Assembly: GCA_003586115.2 (NCBI GenBank)
Contig: QVOM02000126.1
Span: 56,154,943-56,218,942 of the forward strand
Origin: Salvator merianae
Lineage: Eukaryota > Chordata > Lepidosauria > Squamata > Teiidae
Reading direction: 5' to 3'
Length of the DNA stretch: 64,000 bases
The translations under genes and the position numbers were made by a program. The notes beneath the pieces are model-generated. The model saw nothing but the letters and a program-made list of their open reading frames with translations, was not told where the DNA came from and searched no databases. Positions within the stretch are counted from its first letter, which is position 1; the number at the start of each line of letters is the position of its first letter. This document shows, one piece after another, positions 34,534 to 45,863 of this stretch.

Positions 34534-37469
34534 CCACAGGTGTACCTGGAGCAGCAGGAATATTCCAGGAGCAGTGGTTCCACACCACTTATGGTGGGGC
34601 CTCACAGATCTGCCTCTGGGTTGAACAGCTAAGTCCAGACTCTATGAGGCTAGGTCTGGATCCTGTGATACTTGGCCCTGCCCTCACACACCGGGTGCAA
34701 CAACGTAGGGAGCAATGTGTGCATTGTCCAATCACAGATAGGGGTTGGTGGAACTTGTGACAGAAGAATGGCTTATAAGGAATGGGCCAGGGGAGAACCT
34801 TTCCAGAAGGATAACGAGATGACCAGGAATCTCCTGTGATTTTATTTCCTGATGGAATAATAAGTTGAGAAATTCAGGAGCACCAAATTTGGCTTATCTA
34901 GAATCCAAAAAAACAAAGCAAACACATATGAACCCCTAGAATATACAAGAGATCTAGAGGCAAAAAAAAAAAAATGTATTTGGGGACAGTTTGCAGCAAA
35001 ATCAAAGCTCTGTTTTTGACTGACACAAACATTTTATTGGATCAGTTAACATTGCAGCTCTTTTCTAATTATCTTAATTAAGCAACTTACATTACTTTAA
35101 ATTGTGTAAATTTGTGTAATCTAAAGTAATTTAACAATTAAGTTTAATTACACTCATGAATCCATTGCTTTTTCATTTTTTCATTTTATCTTCATTTATT
35201 GGAATGCATATGAGTACAGTATGTGAATTATATACATATACTGTAACTACTGCACAACTTGAGAAAAAGTCAAACTAAATAACAATAAACACTACCACTA
35301 ACAACAAGCATGCACATTAGCCGACAATATCAAATAGGATTATATTAATGCCAGATGAATTCATTGCTTTTTCAACAGATATATTTCTTCAGCCAATGTG
35401 ACTTGTGTAAATCCCTTGTGTGGGGCAGTGGCTACAGTTGTACTGAAACTTCTGAGTCCAGGGTTCATTGAAAGCGTGGCCTTGGGGCACTCAGCATAAC
35501 CCAGCATAGAAAGGACTGAGCGTGAATGATGTTTGCTAGCTTGAGCTTTTCAGAAGAAAGGCAGGAGGCAGAATGTTGTGTGAATTGTGCATAATCGGGC
35601 AGGACTTCTGCATGAGGATGGTGTCTAGGTATCCTTGGTAGTAAGACCCCGTCGCTATTCATGCAGGTGGCTTAAAGCATTGTAGATGTGCTCTTTCCTG
35701 GAGAAAGCTTGGGAAGAGGAAAGAGAGGAGAACAGATTAAATACAAATTACATTCTTATCCCCCAACAGGATCAGTTGGGGGGAATGTCCCCCAGGAGAT
35801 GAGAGCACAGTGCAATTTGTGCTGTCTTGCCCAACGCTGTTTGGGCATTTTCTGCTCAGGGAACGATAGGGGATCAGATGACTTTCTGTGGATCTTTGAA
35901 TGTGCTTCCGTGCATGGAGGTGCATTGGAAGTTCCTTATCCTGCTGTTCCACTGAAGTGATCTTTGCCTCCAGAGAAGACCTGTCTGGGTGCCTCTGGGA
36001 AGAGGTACAGTGTGTAGCCCCCCTTGCTCAAAGGTGCCCTCAAAATGCCTCCAGTGCTCCATCCAGAAGGGTTCTGCCCCTTGCACGTATAAAGGGCTGA
36101 AAAGTACAACACAGAAAAGAGAAGATGGATAAACTGCATTCTGTCTTTGCTCTTCTGTAAGAGAAGACATGGAGAAAGAAGCAGAAGCAGTAGGAAGTTC
36201 GACCTGCTTTTGACATCCCTAAAGCAGAGGAAAATTGGGTGTCACAGTGAAGGGCTGCCCCAAGGCTTTGTCTACATGCAAAGCTCTGTTTAGTTGAGAA
36301 GATAAAGGAATTAGATGGTTGTTTGACTAGTTTTCCCTTTATTCTTTGGGTTCTGTTCACAGTCCTGATCACACACTGGGGAAGCACAAGCTGGCATGCA
36401 TAAGCCTCCCTCTTCATACTGCCAAACTGCCAGCGTGAAAAAATGCTGCGGCTTGTGCATCCAGGCTTTGCAAAGCTGGTATAACTGGCATGCATCAAGA
36501 CATAGCAGCTGTGCGCCATTTGTGCAAATAGAGGGAGGAAGAAGCCTACACTGAGATGTGGATCCTTTGCCTTATCCTCTCTGAACTCAAAGTGTTTTAC
36601 CACTGTGGGGCTTTGACCTTCAGCTGGGCTGGCTAGGGCAGGTCTCATCTACTGTATTCAACTTCACAGCCAAGTCCACTGCAAGTTCTGGATTCACAGA
36701 CCTAATCCATTAAATTCTGTGAATCCTCTCTGTGAACTTGCTGGCATTTTTACTACCTGGAGTTGCGGCATAAAAACTGTTGTGGCTGTGATTATGCTTG
36801 GGCGTTTGCAAGCTCTTGAAAGAAGTTTCAACATATGGAACGTTTTATATAGTAAGAGACGTTTTTGAGGATGTTACAAACTTTGCTAATAATAAACTAG
36901 CATTTGAGTGAACTGCGAGGGCTGGGAACTTGTCTGTCTGTTCCCACAGAAAATTGGACTGCCTCAGCTGTTCCCACTGATAGTGTGGCAGTTATTCAGT
37001 GAGATGTCTGCTCAGTCATTGGGCATTTATATGTCTTCCGCAGTTTAATCCTCCTTACTGGTATTTTGACTAAGGAAGCTCCCTAATTTGGAGTAAAGCC
37101 CTCTTCCAGCTGCTGCTGACTTCATGGTTTAGCTAATCTTGGCTACAGGAGACTCTGATTGGTACATTTTATACCACTGACTGGTAGTTTTGCATTAAAT
37201 GGGTTGCACTACGTAAATACCATATACATATTGTGTAAGAAAGGTATCTCCTTGTTTTGAAACGGCCTTAGATAAACTGTTACTCATGAACTGCTCTGTC
37301 ACTGGCATTTTTCTTTTCCAGGAGGATAATGTTGAAATAAAATTGTTTCCAAATACCTGCCCCTACTACAGTTCACCAGTTTGCCCAATGCTATTAAAAT
37401 GTCCATCGCATCCCTTCTCGAAATAGACTTCTGTCACTAAACGGATGGATTACTCAAATGGATGGTGAT

Positions 37470-38030
37470 GATTTCTACTATTGGTATTATTATTACTGCT
37501 ATTTCTATCGTTATCACTGTTGTCATCATCACTGTTATACAGCCTTCTACCATGTGCTCCCAAGGTTATGTACAAGATCATTTTTTTGAAAAAAAAAAAA
37601 AAAGAATAAAAGCAAAAATAACACATTAACCTCCTCCCACTATATATATGTGTGTGTGTGTGTGTATGTGTGTGTGTATTAAAAAAGGGGGTTGCCCCAA
37701 ACCAAGCCCAAATGCCGGGGGAGAGAGAAAAGTCTTAAATGGCTGTGGGAAGGCAAGCAAGGTAGGAGCCTGATACACTTCCAGTGGAAGGATAATCCAA
37801 AATCTAAGGGCAGCCACTAAGAAAGCCTTCCTACAAACAACTACTTCATGGACACCTGAAGGAGAAGGGACGGTCAGGAGGGCTTCCTGGAAGAGCTCAG
37901 CAGCTGGGCAGGCACTTCTCCAGATAATCGAAATCCAACCCAGTTGGGCTCAGTAGCATATAGGGAGCCAGTGCAAACATTTAATTCTGACCAGATGTGT
38001 GTCTAGGCGATCACACATGACAGCAGTCAA
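37470..38030 (-). repeat. LINE 3' region (L2/CR1-like) with A-run and TG microsatellite
   Basis: On + it reads ACAGCCTTCTACCATG, a poly-A run near 37589-37603, a (TA)n/(TG)n block at 37641-37679, then GAAAGCCTTCCTACAAACAA, GGCAGGCACTTCTCCAGATA and CAGTAGCATATAGGGAGCC. Such strings are typical of reversed 3' UTRs of reptile LINEs. Boundaries are approximate. Confidence 0.45.
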
Positions 38031-38197
38031 GAAAAGTTAGAAAAGCTTCCCGTTCTGTTGAACTGTTTGTATACATTAATACAGGCTGTCGTGTCTGCAG
38101 CAACTCCTTGGTCTGTGGAGGCTGCAGTGTGATCATTACAGTATTTCTCAAGGAGTTTGACAATTATGTTTAAGGGTAACTTTAGCAGTCATTAAGG

Positions 38198-38484
38198 CAG
38201 GGGTGGGCAAACTTTTCGGCTCAGGGGCCGGGTCAGGATCAGCGCGCCGGCGCGGGGGCGGGGCGACATCAGCGTGGGGGGCGGAGTGACGTCAGCGCGG
38301 GGCAGAGCGACGTCAGTGCGCCGGCGCAGGGGCAGGGCAACATCGGCGTGTAGAGGTGGGGCGACGTCAGTGCGGGGCGAGGTGACATCAGCGCGCGGGG
38401 GCGGGGCGACGGGATCATCGCGGGCCAATTTAGACGGCCAAACGGGCCGGATGTGGCCCGGGGGCCGTAGTTTGCCCACCCCTG
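38198..38484. mobile_element. GC-rich hAT MITE
   Basis: The TIRs CAGGGGTGGGCAAACTTTTC and (reverse complement) CAGGGGTGGGCAAACTACGG are of the hAT/Charlie type. Flanking octamers CATTAAGG (38190-38197) and TTTTAAGG (38485-38492) match at 6 of 8, fitting an 8-bp target duplication. The interior is a GC-rich array of about 25-30-bp units carrying (T/C)GACGTCA motifs, one of them a full TGACGTCA near 38287-38294. Confidence 0.85.
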
Positions 38485-38510
38485 TTTTAAGGGAATCTAG
38501 TAGCACCTTA

Positions 38511-38951
38511 GGACTTCTTTGCACTTGGTTCTAGCAAGTGCAAGGACTTTGTAGAGGCCCTTGTGACTGGGAGCAGCATAATGTTTCCGAACACAACTAG
38601 CTTTGGAGCACAAAATTTGTGCTCCATAGTCTTACCGGGAGCTGATAGTCAGCTCCCAGTAAGGTGTGTTTGCACTTACCGTGTGGTGCAGCAGCTGGAT
38701 CTGCACAATTGCCCAATCGCACCTCTACATGCCTGCATGCTGCAGGGCCTGCTGGTCACCATGGCAGTGGCCAGATGTTTCCTGGCTGCTGCCATGGTCA
38801 GAATCAGGCAAGGCTACCAGGAACACTGTTAGCCTGGTTCAGGTAAGGCACTAGGGCCAGGCATTGTGGACACTGTCTGTGCTGTGCGGTCAATTACCAT
38901 GTTAGAACAGACTTATTTGTCTGTTCTAATGTGGTAAGTGTGAGAACACCC
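38511..38951. mobile_element. MITE, GGGCCTGTTCGCAC family, TTA duplication
   Basis: The left end is GGACTTCTTTGCACTTGG and the right end (reverse complement) GGGTGTTCTCACACTTACC. TTA flanks both sides (38508-38510, 38952-38954). It is inserted in a LINE-derived stretch (CTAGTAGCACCTTA | GATTAATGG...). An imperfect inner hairpin (TTACCATGTTAGAACAGAC with its mirror) lies near the right end. Confidence 0.7.
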
Positions 38952-38962
38952 TTAGATTAATG

Positions 38963-39101
38963 GAATGAAATAAGTTGGTAGCATGAACTTTCATAGACAG
39001 AGGGAGTTTTTGCCCTTACCATGTTAGAATCCTGTTCTAACATGGTAAGGGCAAAAACTCCCTCTGTCTATGAAAGTTCATGCTACCAACTTATTTCATT
39101 C
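38963..39101. repeat. Perfect palindrome, 67-bp arms, 5-bp spacer
   Basis: Bases 38963-39029 and 39035-39101 are exact reverse complements by base-by-base reading, with spacer TCCTG. The arms include the left terminus of a MITE (GGGAGTTTTTGCCCTTACC) plus about 39 bp of LINE-derived flank (AGTTGGTAGCATGAACTTTC). Both element end and flank have therefore been copied in inverted orientation. Confidence 0.95.
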
Positions 39102-39534
39102 ATTGACCATGCAGTGCAGACATCATCCATACTGCATGGCCCTTGTCTGCTCTACGAGCAAGAGACCAGTGTTCACAGTGTGAATGCTGGTCTCCTTGCT
39201 CGATCCTTACCATGACAGCTGCCAGGAAGTGGCCAGCCACTGCCATGGCTACTGGCAGTGCTATGCAGCACGCAGGCACAATCATGTGATCATGAAGGTG
39301 CAGTTGCCAAGCGCAGCATGGCTGTGCATTTGCACCTGGAAACAGGTGTGAATGCACTTTAACAGGAGCTATCAGCTCCCGATAAAGCTGTGGAGCACTG
39401 TTTTGTGCCCCACAGTTAGTCATGATTGGGAGCAGTGATATGCTGCTCATGGTCATGAAGGCCTCCACAGAGTGCAGAGGCACTTTGCTAGCGAGTGTCC
39501 CAGATGTTCACTAGTACAAAGTGTGAACAGGCCC
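39002..39534. mobile_element. MITE, GGGCCTGTTCGCAC family, rearranged left half
   Basis: The right end (reverse complement) is GGGCCTGTTCACACTTTG. The left end is taken as GGGAGTTTTTGCCCTTACC inside the palindrome. The interior shares CACTGCCATGGCTAC, GAAACAGGTGTGAATGC and GCTGTGGAGCAC with 14396 and 38511. The left half is interrupted by the inverted copy. Confidence 0.55.
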
Positions 39535-39540
39535 TAACCC

Positions 39541-39670
39541 TATTTCATCAAATGCTTAGCGTACAGAAATTTATGCTACAAACTTCATTCTCTCTGTTAG
39601 TCTCTAAGGTTCTGCTAGATCTTCTTGCTTACAGATCTTGACTAACAAGGCTACTGCTTTGAATTTGACA
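39541..39670 (-). repeat. LINE-derived fragment (GCTACCAACTT type)
   Basis: ATTTCATCAAATGCTTAGCG, TTTATGCTACAAACTTCATT and GTTAGTCTCTAAGGTTCTGC match strings also seen at 38490-39000 and 47890-48182. They are part of one LINE 3' UTR family common in reptiles. Confidence 0.45.
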
Positions 39671-40097
39671 GTTATTGTAGCCTCATTATGGTCTTTTGGG
39701 GGCCCTGGGATTGATTAAGAATTTTATGGAGGCTTAAGACTGGATAGCTGCATGTTCTGCAATTTCCTTTTAATATAATGTTTTGCTAACTTGGTCTAGC
39801 TTTGGGACTTTCTGGTGGTTGCCCATGCAAATATCATACAAACCAGGTCCAATCCTGCTTACTTTTTCAAAATGAGCTTTGATGGATACTGTAGCCTTGA
39901 TCTAAATGTCTTCCCATTTCACAGCTGTTCAGTTTGTAGGTCTGCTTGCTTTTTATACTGCATACTCTTTCGAAGCAGTTTGAAAAGAGTGGCTAATACA
40001 TTCAATTAATAATAAATAATAAAAGTGCTCTTTTGGAAAGGAATTTACAATTCTTTCCGTTTGGGCTGAATTTTTCTTTTGTAATTTAATCCTTTAG

Positions 40098-40255
40098 ATC
40101 CAAAAAGACCAAGAAGCCCACACCTCCTCCAGTCACAGAAGACAAGCCAAAGTCGACGATTTTTGATGAAGAAATTGATCCAGATGAGGGACTGTTTGAC
40201 TCAGCGAAGGACTTTTCACTCAGTAACAACAAGCGATTATTAGCAGCTGGTGAAA
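40098..40255 (+). CDS. HS1BP3: HS1BP3 exon (IFDEE block)
   Basis: The acceptor is TAATCCTTTAG. The first base completes the Lys codon from the 17654 donor, then SKKTKKPTPPPVTEDKPKS, TIFDEEIDPDEGLFDSAKD and FSLSNNKRLLAAGE follow. IFDEE(I/V)DPDEGLF is a conserved HS1BP3 signature. Two donors in the same phase lie six bases apart: G|GTGAAA with the exon ending at 40249, and A|GTAAAT with it ending at 40255. The longer form is chosen provisionally. Exit phase is 1, matching the 43194 exon. Confidence 0.92.
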
Positions 40256-40318
40256 GTAAATATATTTACATTTGGTTTTTTGATGTGTGTTCCGAAGGCT
40301 CCAGGTGAATGTTTCATA

Positions 40319-40735
40319 GGGCCTTTCTGCACTCACCTCTCTGTGGTCTAGTCCAGTGGGTCTGGACCAGTCAAGATTAGTCTCGATCCTGGCCTGACCT
40401 TGAAGCTCACAGGAACTTTGAGACCAGGCTCTGAGGGCTCCAAAAGGCTAGGAACAAAATTTTCTAACCTTGGAGCCCCTGGCAAAAGTATTTTGGTGCA
40501 CTGCCAAAATGTATCCCCCAGTAATCCAAAAGATGGAGGCATGTCTTCTACATGCTTCCATGTTCTGGACTAGGCTGTGTTGGTCCACCAGTGCTAGACT
40601 TTGATCTCAAAGTCTATTGGCAATCCTGATCAGGGCTCCCTGATCAGAGGATACATGGGGTGGGCAGGACCTCATGAGTAGGAAGCCAAATAGTGAAACT
40701 CCTATTTTAGATCGCAGGTAAGTGCAGAAAGGGTC
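40319..40735. mobile_element. MITE, GGGCCTTTCTGCAC family, ATA duplication
   Basis: The ends are GGGCCTTTCTGCACTCACC and (reverse complement) GACCCTTTCTGCACTTACC, flanked by ATA on both sides (40316-40318, 40736-40738). Interior words (CAGTGGGTCTGGA, AGGCTAGGAACAAA, GATCAGGGCTCCCTGATC) recur in 43527, 45864, 48187, 50005 and 56799. Confidence 0.75.
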
Positions 40736-41019
40736 ATAAAGATTGTAAAACACCTCTGCTAGCCTATGTATACAGTAGTCATTTATTCCAGGTTAGAAAG
40801 TTATCAGTTATTTGGGTATATATTGTAATAAATTTATTTGAGTGAAATGTAACAGAAAGAGCCTTCCCTTAGACAGTATTAAATAGCCTTGCCTCCTTAA
40901 CAGTGCCAGGCTAAATTAGGAGTAACCTTTTAGTTCCTTTGAGAACTGTGCTGATCCTTGAGGTAATCTGATCTTTGAGACCTACTTGCCACCACTGAGT
41001 GAAGTCAAAATTGGTGGAG

Positions 41020-41421
41020 AAGGCACCCCTTAATGAGTGAGCAAATGCTCATTGGATAAGTGCATCTGCATGGCCTTGCTGCTGCAGTGTCTGAGACCAT
41101 CTCCAGCTGCTACTAGCTGTGGACAACTAAAACGTAGTCCACAACTTGACTGGGAGCAGCTGAATGGCTCCTGGCCTGCAGTATTCGTACCTTCTTCCAG
41201 GAGCGAACACTGCAAGTGGATTGGGTGATGCACAGTTGTGTGCCAGATGTTGCTGCAGCTGCTGTCATGGCGATCGGGTCCGCCTTTGCATTTTGAGTGC
41301 TGGTGGCCCAGTACAGGGCTGTTCTAGCACTCAAAGTATGAATGGCTGCTGCGCTGCTGGGTCTTTTCTAGCCTAGAATAGTATTGTTATACCATTCTAG
41401 GCTGGTCAATACAAAAAGGCC
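41020..41421. mobile_element. MITE, GGGCCTGTTTGCAC family (left end unclear)
   Basis: The right end (reverse complement) is GGCCTTTTTGTATTGACC, followed by AGCCTAGAATGGTATAACA. This matches the left arm of the 44691 element (AGCCTAGAGTGGTATAAGAA). Interior words GAGCAGCTGAATGG and GGGCTGTTCTAG are shared too. The left terminus could not be placed exactly. Confidence 0.5.
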
Positions 41422-43193
41422 ATATGATCAAATGCTGGAGCATAATGTATCTTAAGACATGTTGCTCTGGCCACAAGTGATTTCTGAGCCCACCAATGTA
41501 TCCGCATACTTTCTTCAGTGCATTTAGCAGATGTTATAGTTTGCGAGGCACTTGACTGTGGTTTCCTGCATAAAAGTAGCTTTGGTATTATAACCTGCAG
41601 CTCCTCAAAGTTGCTATATTTAAGGTTGTGCAAGAAGTAAAAAAGGATTGATAACTTTAGATTTGTTATTAGACTCCAATGCAAGAGTGAGAATAATGCC
41701 ATTCCATTGATGACAATCACTTTCCAGAAGGATTCAGCCAGGGATCTGGGAATTTTTAAACTCTACCTTCATTCCTCATAACTTTCTTTCTTGAGAGACT
41801 AGAGCATCGTTCTGAATGCCTTTCTCTCCCAAAGTTGTCAGTAAGCAGATGCTCCCATTTTGGAACTCCAGGTTTCCCTGCTTTCCATTTTCCATGTAAC
41901 TTTTCCTCCAAGCACTTCTGGTTATTCCAGGAGAATACCATTGTCAAATGGGAGCAGAGCAAGTTTCAAAAGAGGGCGAGTCCTCATTGCCTTTTAAAAC
42001 TTGCATTGCTCACATCTGACACAGGTGCAGCAGTTGCCCAAAGTGGTTTTCTGCAGTAAAAATGGAAACGGCAGTAGGGCCATTGGGGAAGATGCTCCTA
42101 TGGAGGCACCTCTTCCTGGCAAAATGGAGACATGGTCAGTGAAGCAGGGAAAGCTATGCGCTCGTGTCCGGCTGGTGGGCTTCCTTGCGCAGTTGTCGGC
42201 CCAGTGTGACACGAAATTGATGAGCCACAGGCCTGATCCAGCGGGAATTTCTTGCATTCTTATGGTTATTTTCCAAATGGTGTCCCTTTCAGTAGAGCGC
42301 CTTATTTCTTTCTTCCAATAATTTCTTGAATTGTGTTGTTTGCTTTAGCGTTATGCCTTTGAAAAAAAGGACAGCAGCTGAAGAGCCTTTATAATACTTT
42401 ATCTAAACATCAGCACTTAAGATGCCGTCTCTCTTTTTCCCTTGTTTATACTGTTGGATTTTCTCCAGCATTTTTAGGTTTTTTCTTTTTCATCTTCTTC
42501 TTTTGTAGGCTTTGAAGATTACTGTGACAGCATGTACATTTAGGATAGAAGTTACATTTATACCTGTCAATCACACACAAAGTAACTTGCCAGTTTCAAA
42601 TTGCTTTTAGTTCTAGATTTCACTGTCTCAATAGATTTCCCAAACATGGACTGCTTGGGACGGTACCTGGCAGTACAAGGCAGCCGAACACAGTGGCAAT
42701 ATTGTAAAGCACTTTTCTGCTCTATAAAAGAGAAAGCCAAAATGCTTAGGACAATAATAATGATACTGAACAAAATTCCATTGCTTGCTGCTATAGGTAT
42801 GACTACAATGTCTGGTCCATGTGATCTGATAGTGGAGCTATTGTTATTGCTATACTATCAGATTAATATAATAATATAATACTATACATTGGTGAAAAAA
42901 AAAGTTCTGCAAAATGTAGCTTGATGCCGATAGCTTAAAATTAAATATGAGAAAGCCCTCTCATTCATTTTTGTTGTATCTAGTGTAATATAGCATGGAT
43001 TTGTAAACAGATTTCATTTCCCAGTCTTGAGGGATCCTACACTGAATTTAATAGAATCTTAAGAACTCTGTGGCCTCTATTGTTGTGCTCACACAATCAG
43101 AAAATATGTTTCGCCACCCGCTTAACAAGATTCTGACTACTGTTTGTGTTAATTTAACTGAAATCGAATAATGTATGTTTCTTCACACATTAG

Positions 43194-43329
43194 ATCTTAA
43201 GTTATTTGAAGATCCAGACCTTGGTGGAGTAGTAACTCTAGGTGATTCACTGTTGTTGCCAACTGCCTGTGAAACTACGAAGAATGCATTAAGCAGTAGT
43301 TTTGAAGAGGACACTGAGGAATTACTGAG
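43194..43329 (+). CDS. HS1BP3: HS1BP3 exon (LGDSLLLP block)
   Basis: The acceptor is TTCACACATTAG. After completing the split codon the exon reads LKLFEDPDLGGVVTLGDSLL, LPTACETTKNALSSSFEED and TEELL, and exits with two bases of an Arg codon at donor AG|GTAAGA. LKLF(D/E)DPDLGG...LGDSLLLP is the most conserved C-terminal block of HS1BP3. No function is established for it that I can state. The 136-nt length keeps the phase with both neighbours. Confidence 0.95.
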
Positions 43330-43526
43330 GTAAGAACCGTATGAGCTCTGAAGAAATAGAGAAACAGAAGTCCCACCAAACAACATGCAGATGGTAGTTT
43401 CTCTGCTAGATGAATTAGTGTTCCAAGATGTGAACAGGCTAAGGAGCACGTGAAACTGATCATTAATACAAGGGCTAGATCAGAAGCTACTCTTTCTTAT
43501 TATATTGAAAAATAACTTTTTGTCGT

Positions 43527-43942
43527 GGGCCGTTTCTGCACTTACAGGGGTGGAGCGGTCTCACTGACCCAGAAAAAGGCTGTCTGCATTTGGACGGCCT
43601 CTTCTGAAACAGGTCCCGTGCCACTTCAAAGCTTGCACAAGCTTCAGAGCCTTACACAAGGGCTCTGATGGCCAGGAACTAAAGTTCCTGACGTCACAAC
43701 CCTAGGGGGATCCATTTTGGCAGACAATTTTGTGTACTGCTGAAATGGGTGCCCCTGCAAATCAGCCCACAGAGGCATGTGTCCTTCTACACCCCTCCTG
43801 CTTGTGAAATGCCAGTAGATTTGTAGGTTTACTGGTATCCCAAACTATGTGGCTATTTAGGATGCCTAGACTGGGCTACGCTGCATCCAGTACTGGGAGG
43901 TGACCTCTCTAGTCCACACTGGAGTGCAGAAGAGAGAGGCCC
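43527..43942. mobile_element. MITE, GGGCCTTTCTGCAC family
   Basis: The ends are GGGCCGTTTCTGCACTTACA and (reverse complement) GGGCCTCTCTCTTCTGCACT. It shares GATGGCCAGGAACTAAAGTT-like and AGGCATGTGTCC words with 40319-40735. Target duplication is not evident. Confidence 0.6.
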
Positions 43943-44690
43943 AGAAACAGGCCACATGGTATGCTGGACCATTCAACTTGTAAGTATGGAAAGACTCTCA
44001 GTTTCAGAAACCTGGACATTACACTATAGCTTAGAAGGCATTAAGCATCTGCATTCATTGCAAACGTTAATTGAATTTTTCCAATATGCACAGCAGCTTT
44101 ATTTATTGTCTGTAATAAAATTATCCTTTTTTATCAGATTTATTCTAGCAATTATTTGCATTTGGAAGATGTATTATAACCTAAATCAAAATGTCAGATA
44201 AAGTATGCAGCATATTCCAGTTAACTAGCGATCTAATAGGCAGAACAAGCTCACATTTCATTAATTTTGGGAATGCTTGTGAATGCAGATGTTCACACCA
44301 AAAAGTCATGCTTGTAGTGACTTTTAATAACTTCTAATGGGGTAAGAAAAGCCCCATTGTGTGAGGTCCTCTGAATATGTAGTTCTGCAGCTTACACTGT
44401 TTATCCAAAATGTACTGTTATTGATGCGTTATTTCAGTAACACCTACCTTAATGTAACCAGAGGTAGGATTTTTTTTAAGTCACACTTAATCTCTTATTA
44501 CTTGGCAACATCACTAGTCTTAAGATGCATAACACATTTTATTGGACTAGCATAGCTGGGAAGAAAGTGGAACACACACAGTGACGGTTCTTACATTTCT
44601 GCTTCATCTCAGAAGTCAGGAGTAGAAATTTAGTTTAAAAGTGTAAAACAGAAATGTGTGAAGCCTTCAATTACCCATAAATCTCCAAAA

Positions 44691-45096
44691 GGGCCTGTTT
44701 GCACTTCACAGCCTAGAGTGGTATAAGAATACTATTCTAGGCTGTACAAGACCCAGTGGCACAGTGGCCACGCACACTTGGAGGACCAGAACAGCCCTGT
44801 ACCGGGTCTCCAGCAGTCGAAGTACAGACAGCTGACTAGACCTCCGTGACAGTGGCCACGGCAATGTCCAGCCTACGCCTTGGCAAACAGGGACGTGGCA
44901 CATGACCATCCACTTGCAACATTCACACCCAGAAAAGTGTGCCGGTCAAGCTGTGGACAATGATTTTGTTATCCACAGCTATTAACATCCAGGAGCGACT
45001 GTAGATGCTCCCAAACGTTGTGGCAGCAGGGCTGTGTGGACAGGTCTGTCCAGTGAATGTCCCAGAGCTTACTGGCAGACCAGTGCGAACAGGCCC
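44691..45096. mobile_element. MITE, GGGCCTGTTTGCAC family, AAA duplication
   Basis: The ends are GGGCCTGTTTGCACTTCAC and (reverse complement) GGGCCTGTTCGCACTGGTC, with AAA on both sides (44688-44690, 45097-45099). The interior is shared with 41020-41421. Confidence 0.7.
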
Positions 45097-45339
45097 AAAG
45101 AATTCTCCAATTTTTGATGTGAGTTAATAGACTTCAAGTAAAAATGAAGGAAGTTGAAAACATTGGGTCACTCAGTTATTTCTTGATTTGATTATTTAAG
45201 AAATGTCCTAAAATTCATATTTTTGAATCACATACAAAAATGTATCTATAGTTTCATTTGGCTGGGGTACAAAGTTACCCTAGTTGCACAGATGAGAGTT
45301 AAGAAAGATATTTTATTTGCAATTGTGTGAGACCTGTCT

Positions 45340-45672
45340 GTGCCATAAGATCTCTGGTGAGGCATTTTTGGCAGTGCCACCCCCTTTAGCAGAAAAGAGG
45401 ATGGGGATGCATGGGAGGGCCTTCTCAGTGATAGCTCCAGCATATGGAATAGTCTTTATGAAGTGCGTCAGGTACCCTCATTGTATATGCTCAGACTCTT
45501 GCTGAAAACACACCTCTTTACCCTGGCCTTTAGCTGAGGGAACAGTGTGTCCCCCAATGCAGACACTGTCATTGTTTTAGTTAACTTATTTTATCTGTTT
45601 TTATACTTATTTTATTGTAACCTACCCTGAAACTTTAGGGTGTAGAACAGAATAGAAATACAAAGAAATAAA
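45340..45672 (+). repeat. L2 LINE 3' fragment
   Basis: GGAGGGCCTTCTCAGTGATAG..CCAGCATATGGAATAG, CTGAAAACACACCTCTTTACC and TTGTAACCTACCCTGAAAC...GAAATAAATA match the end of L2 ORF2 and its 3' UTR, as also seen at 19453-19806. Confidence 0.65.
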
Positions 45673-45863
45673 TATACATTGGATTGGTTGAGATCACAGT
45701 TTCCTCCTATGGCAAAGAGCCATTGTGAGTCCTGGGATCACACATATCCTTGCCTTGTTTTTCACATATAAGAAAGTTTTTAAAAGCTTGTGTGGTCTGC
45801 TGACCACTGACCATAGCTTCCCATCATATGCAAATTTAAGGAGCTGTAGTTTGTTTAAACTAA

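Larger units (their letters stand above)
17655..40097 (+). other. HS1BP3: HS1BP3 22.4 kb intron
   Basis: This is the largest intron in the window, with all recognised content listed separately. Stretches with nothing I can name include about 20.3-21.9 kb, 23.1-25.1 kb, 28.9-29.0 kb, 29.4-31.0 kb, 33.2-33.8 kb, 34.6-37.4 kb and 39.7-40.1 kb. The 202-codon open stretch at 36040-36648 (- strand) shows no domain or family resemblance and is not called as a gene. Confidence 0.8.
40256..43193 (+). other. HS1BP3: HS1BP3 intron
   Basis: A MITE starts 63 nt after the donor, and a second related MITE lies at about 41020-41421. 41.4-43.2 kb shows nothing I recognise. Confidence 0.85.

Noticed and set aside
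36040..36648. 202-codon open stretch on the - strand
   Set aside because: No recognisable domain, no splice or start context, and a composition like the surrounding non-coding DNA. At this window size one such frame is expected by chance.
38192..38524. Arg/Pro/Asp repeat protein frame (110 codons, -)
   Set aside because: It is a translation of the GC-rich tandem units inside a hAT MITE, so the apparent protein repeat reflects DNA repetition.
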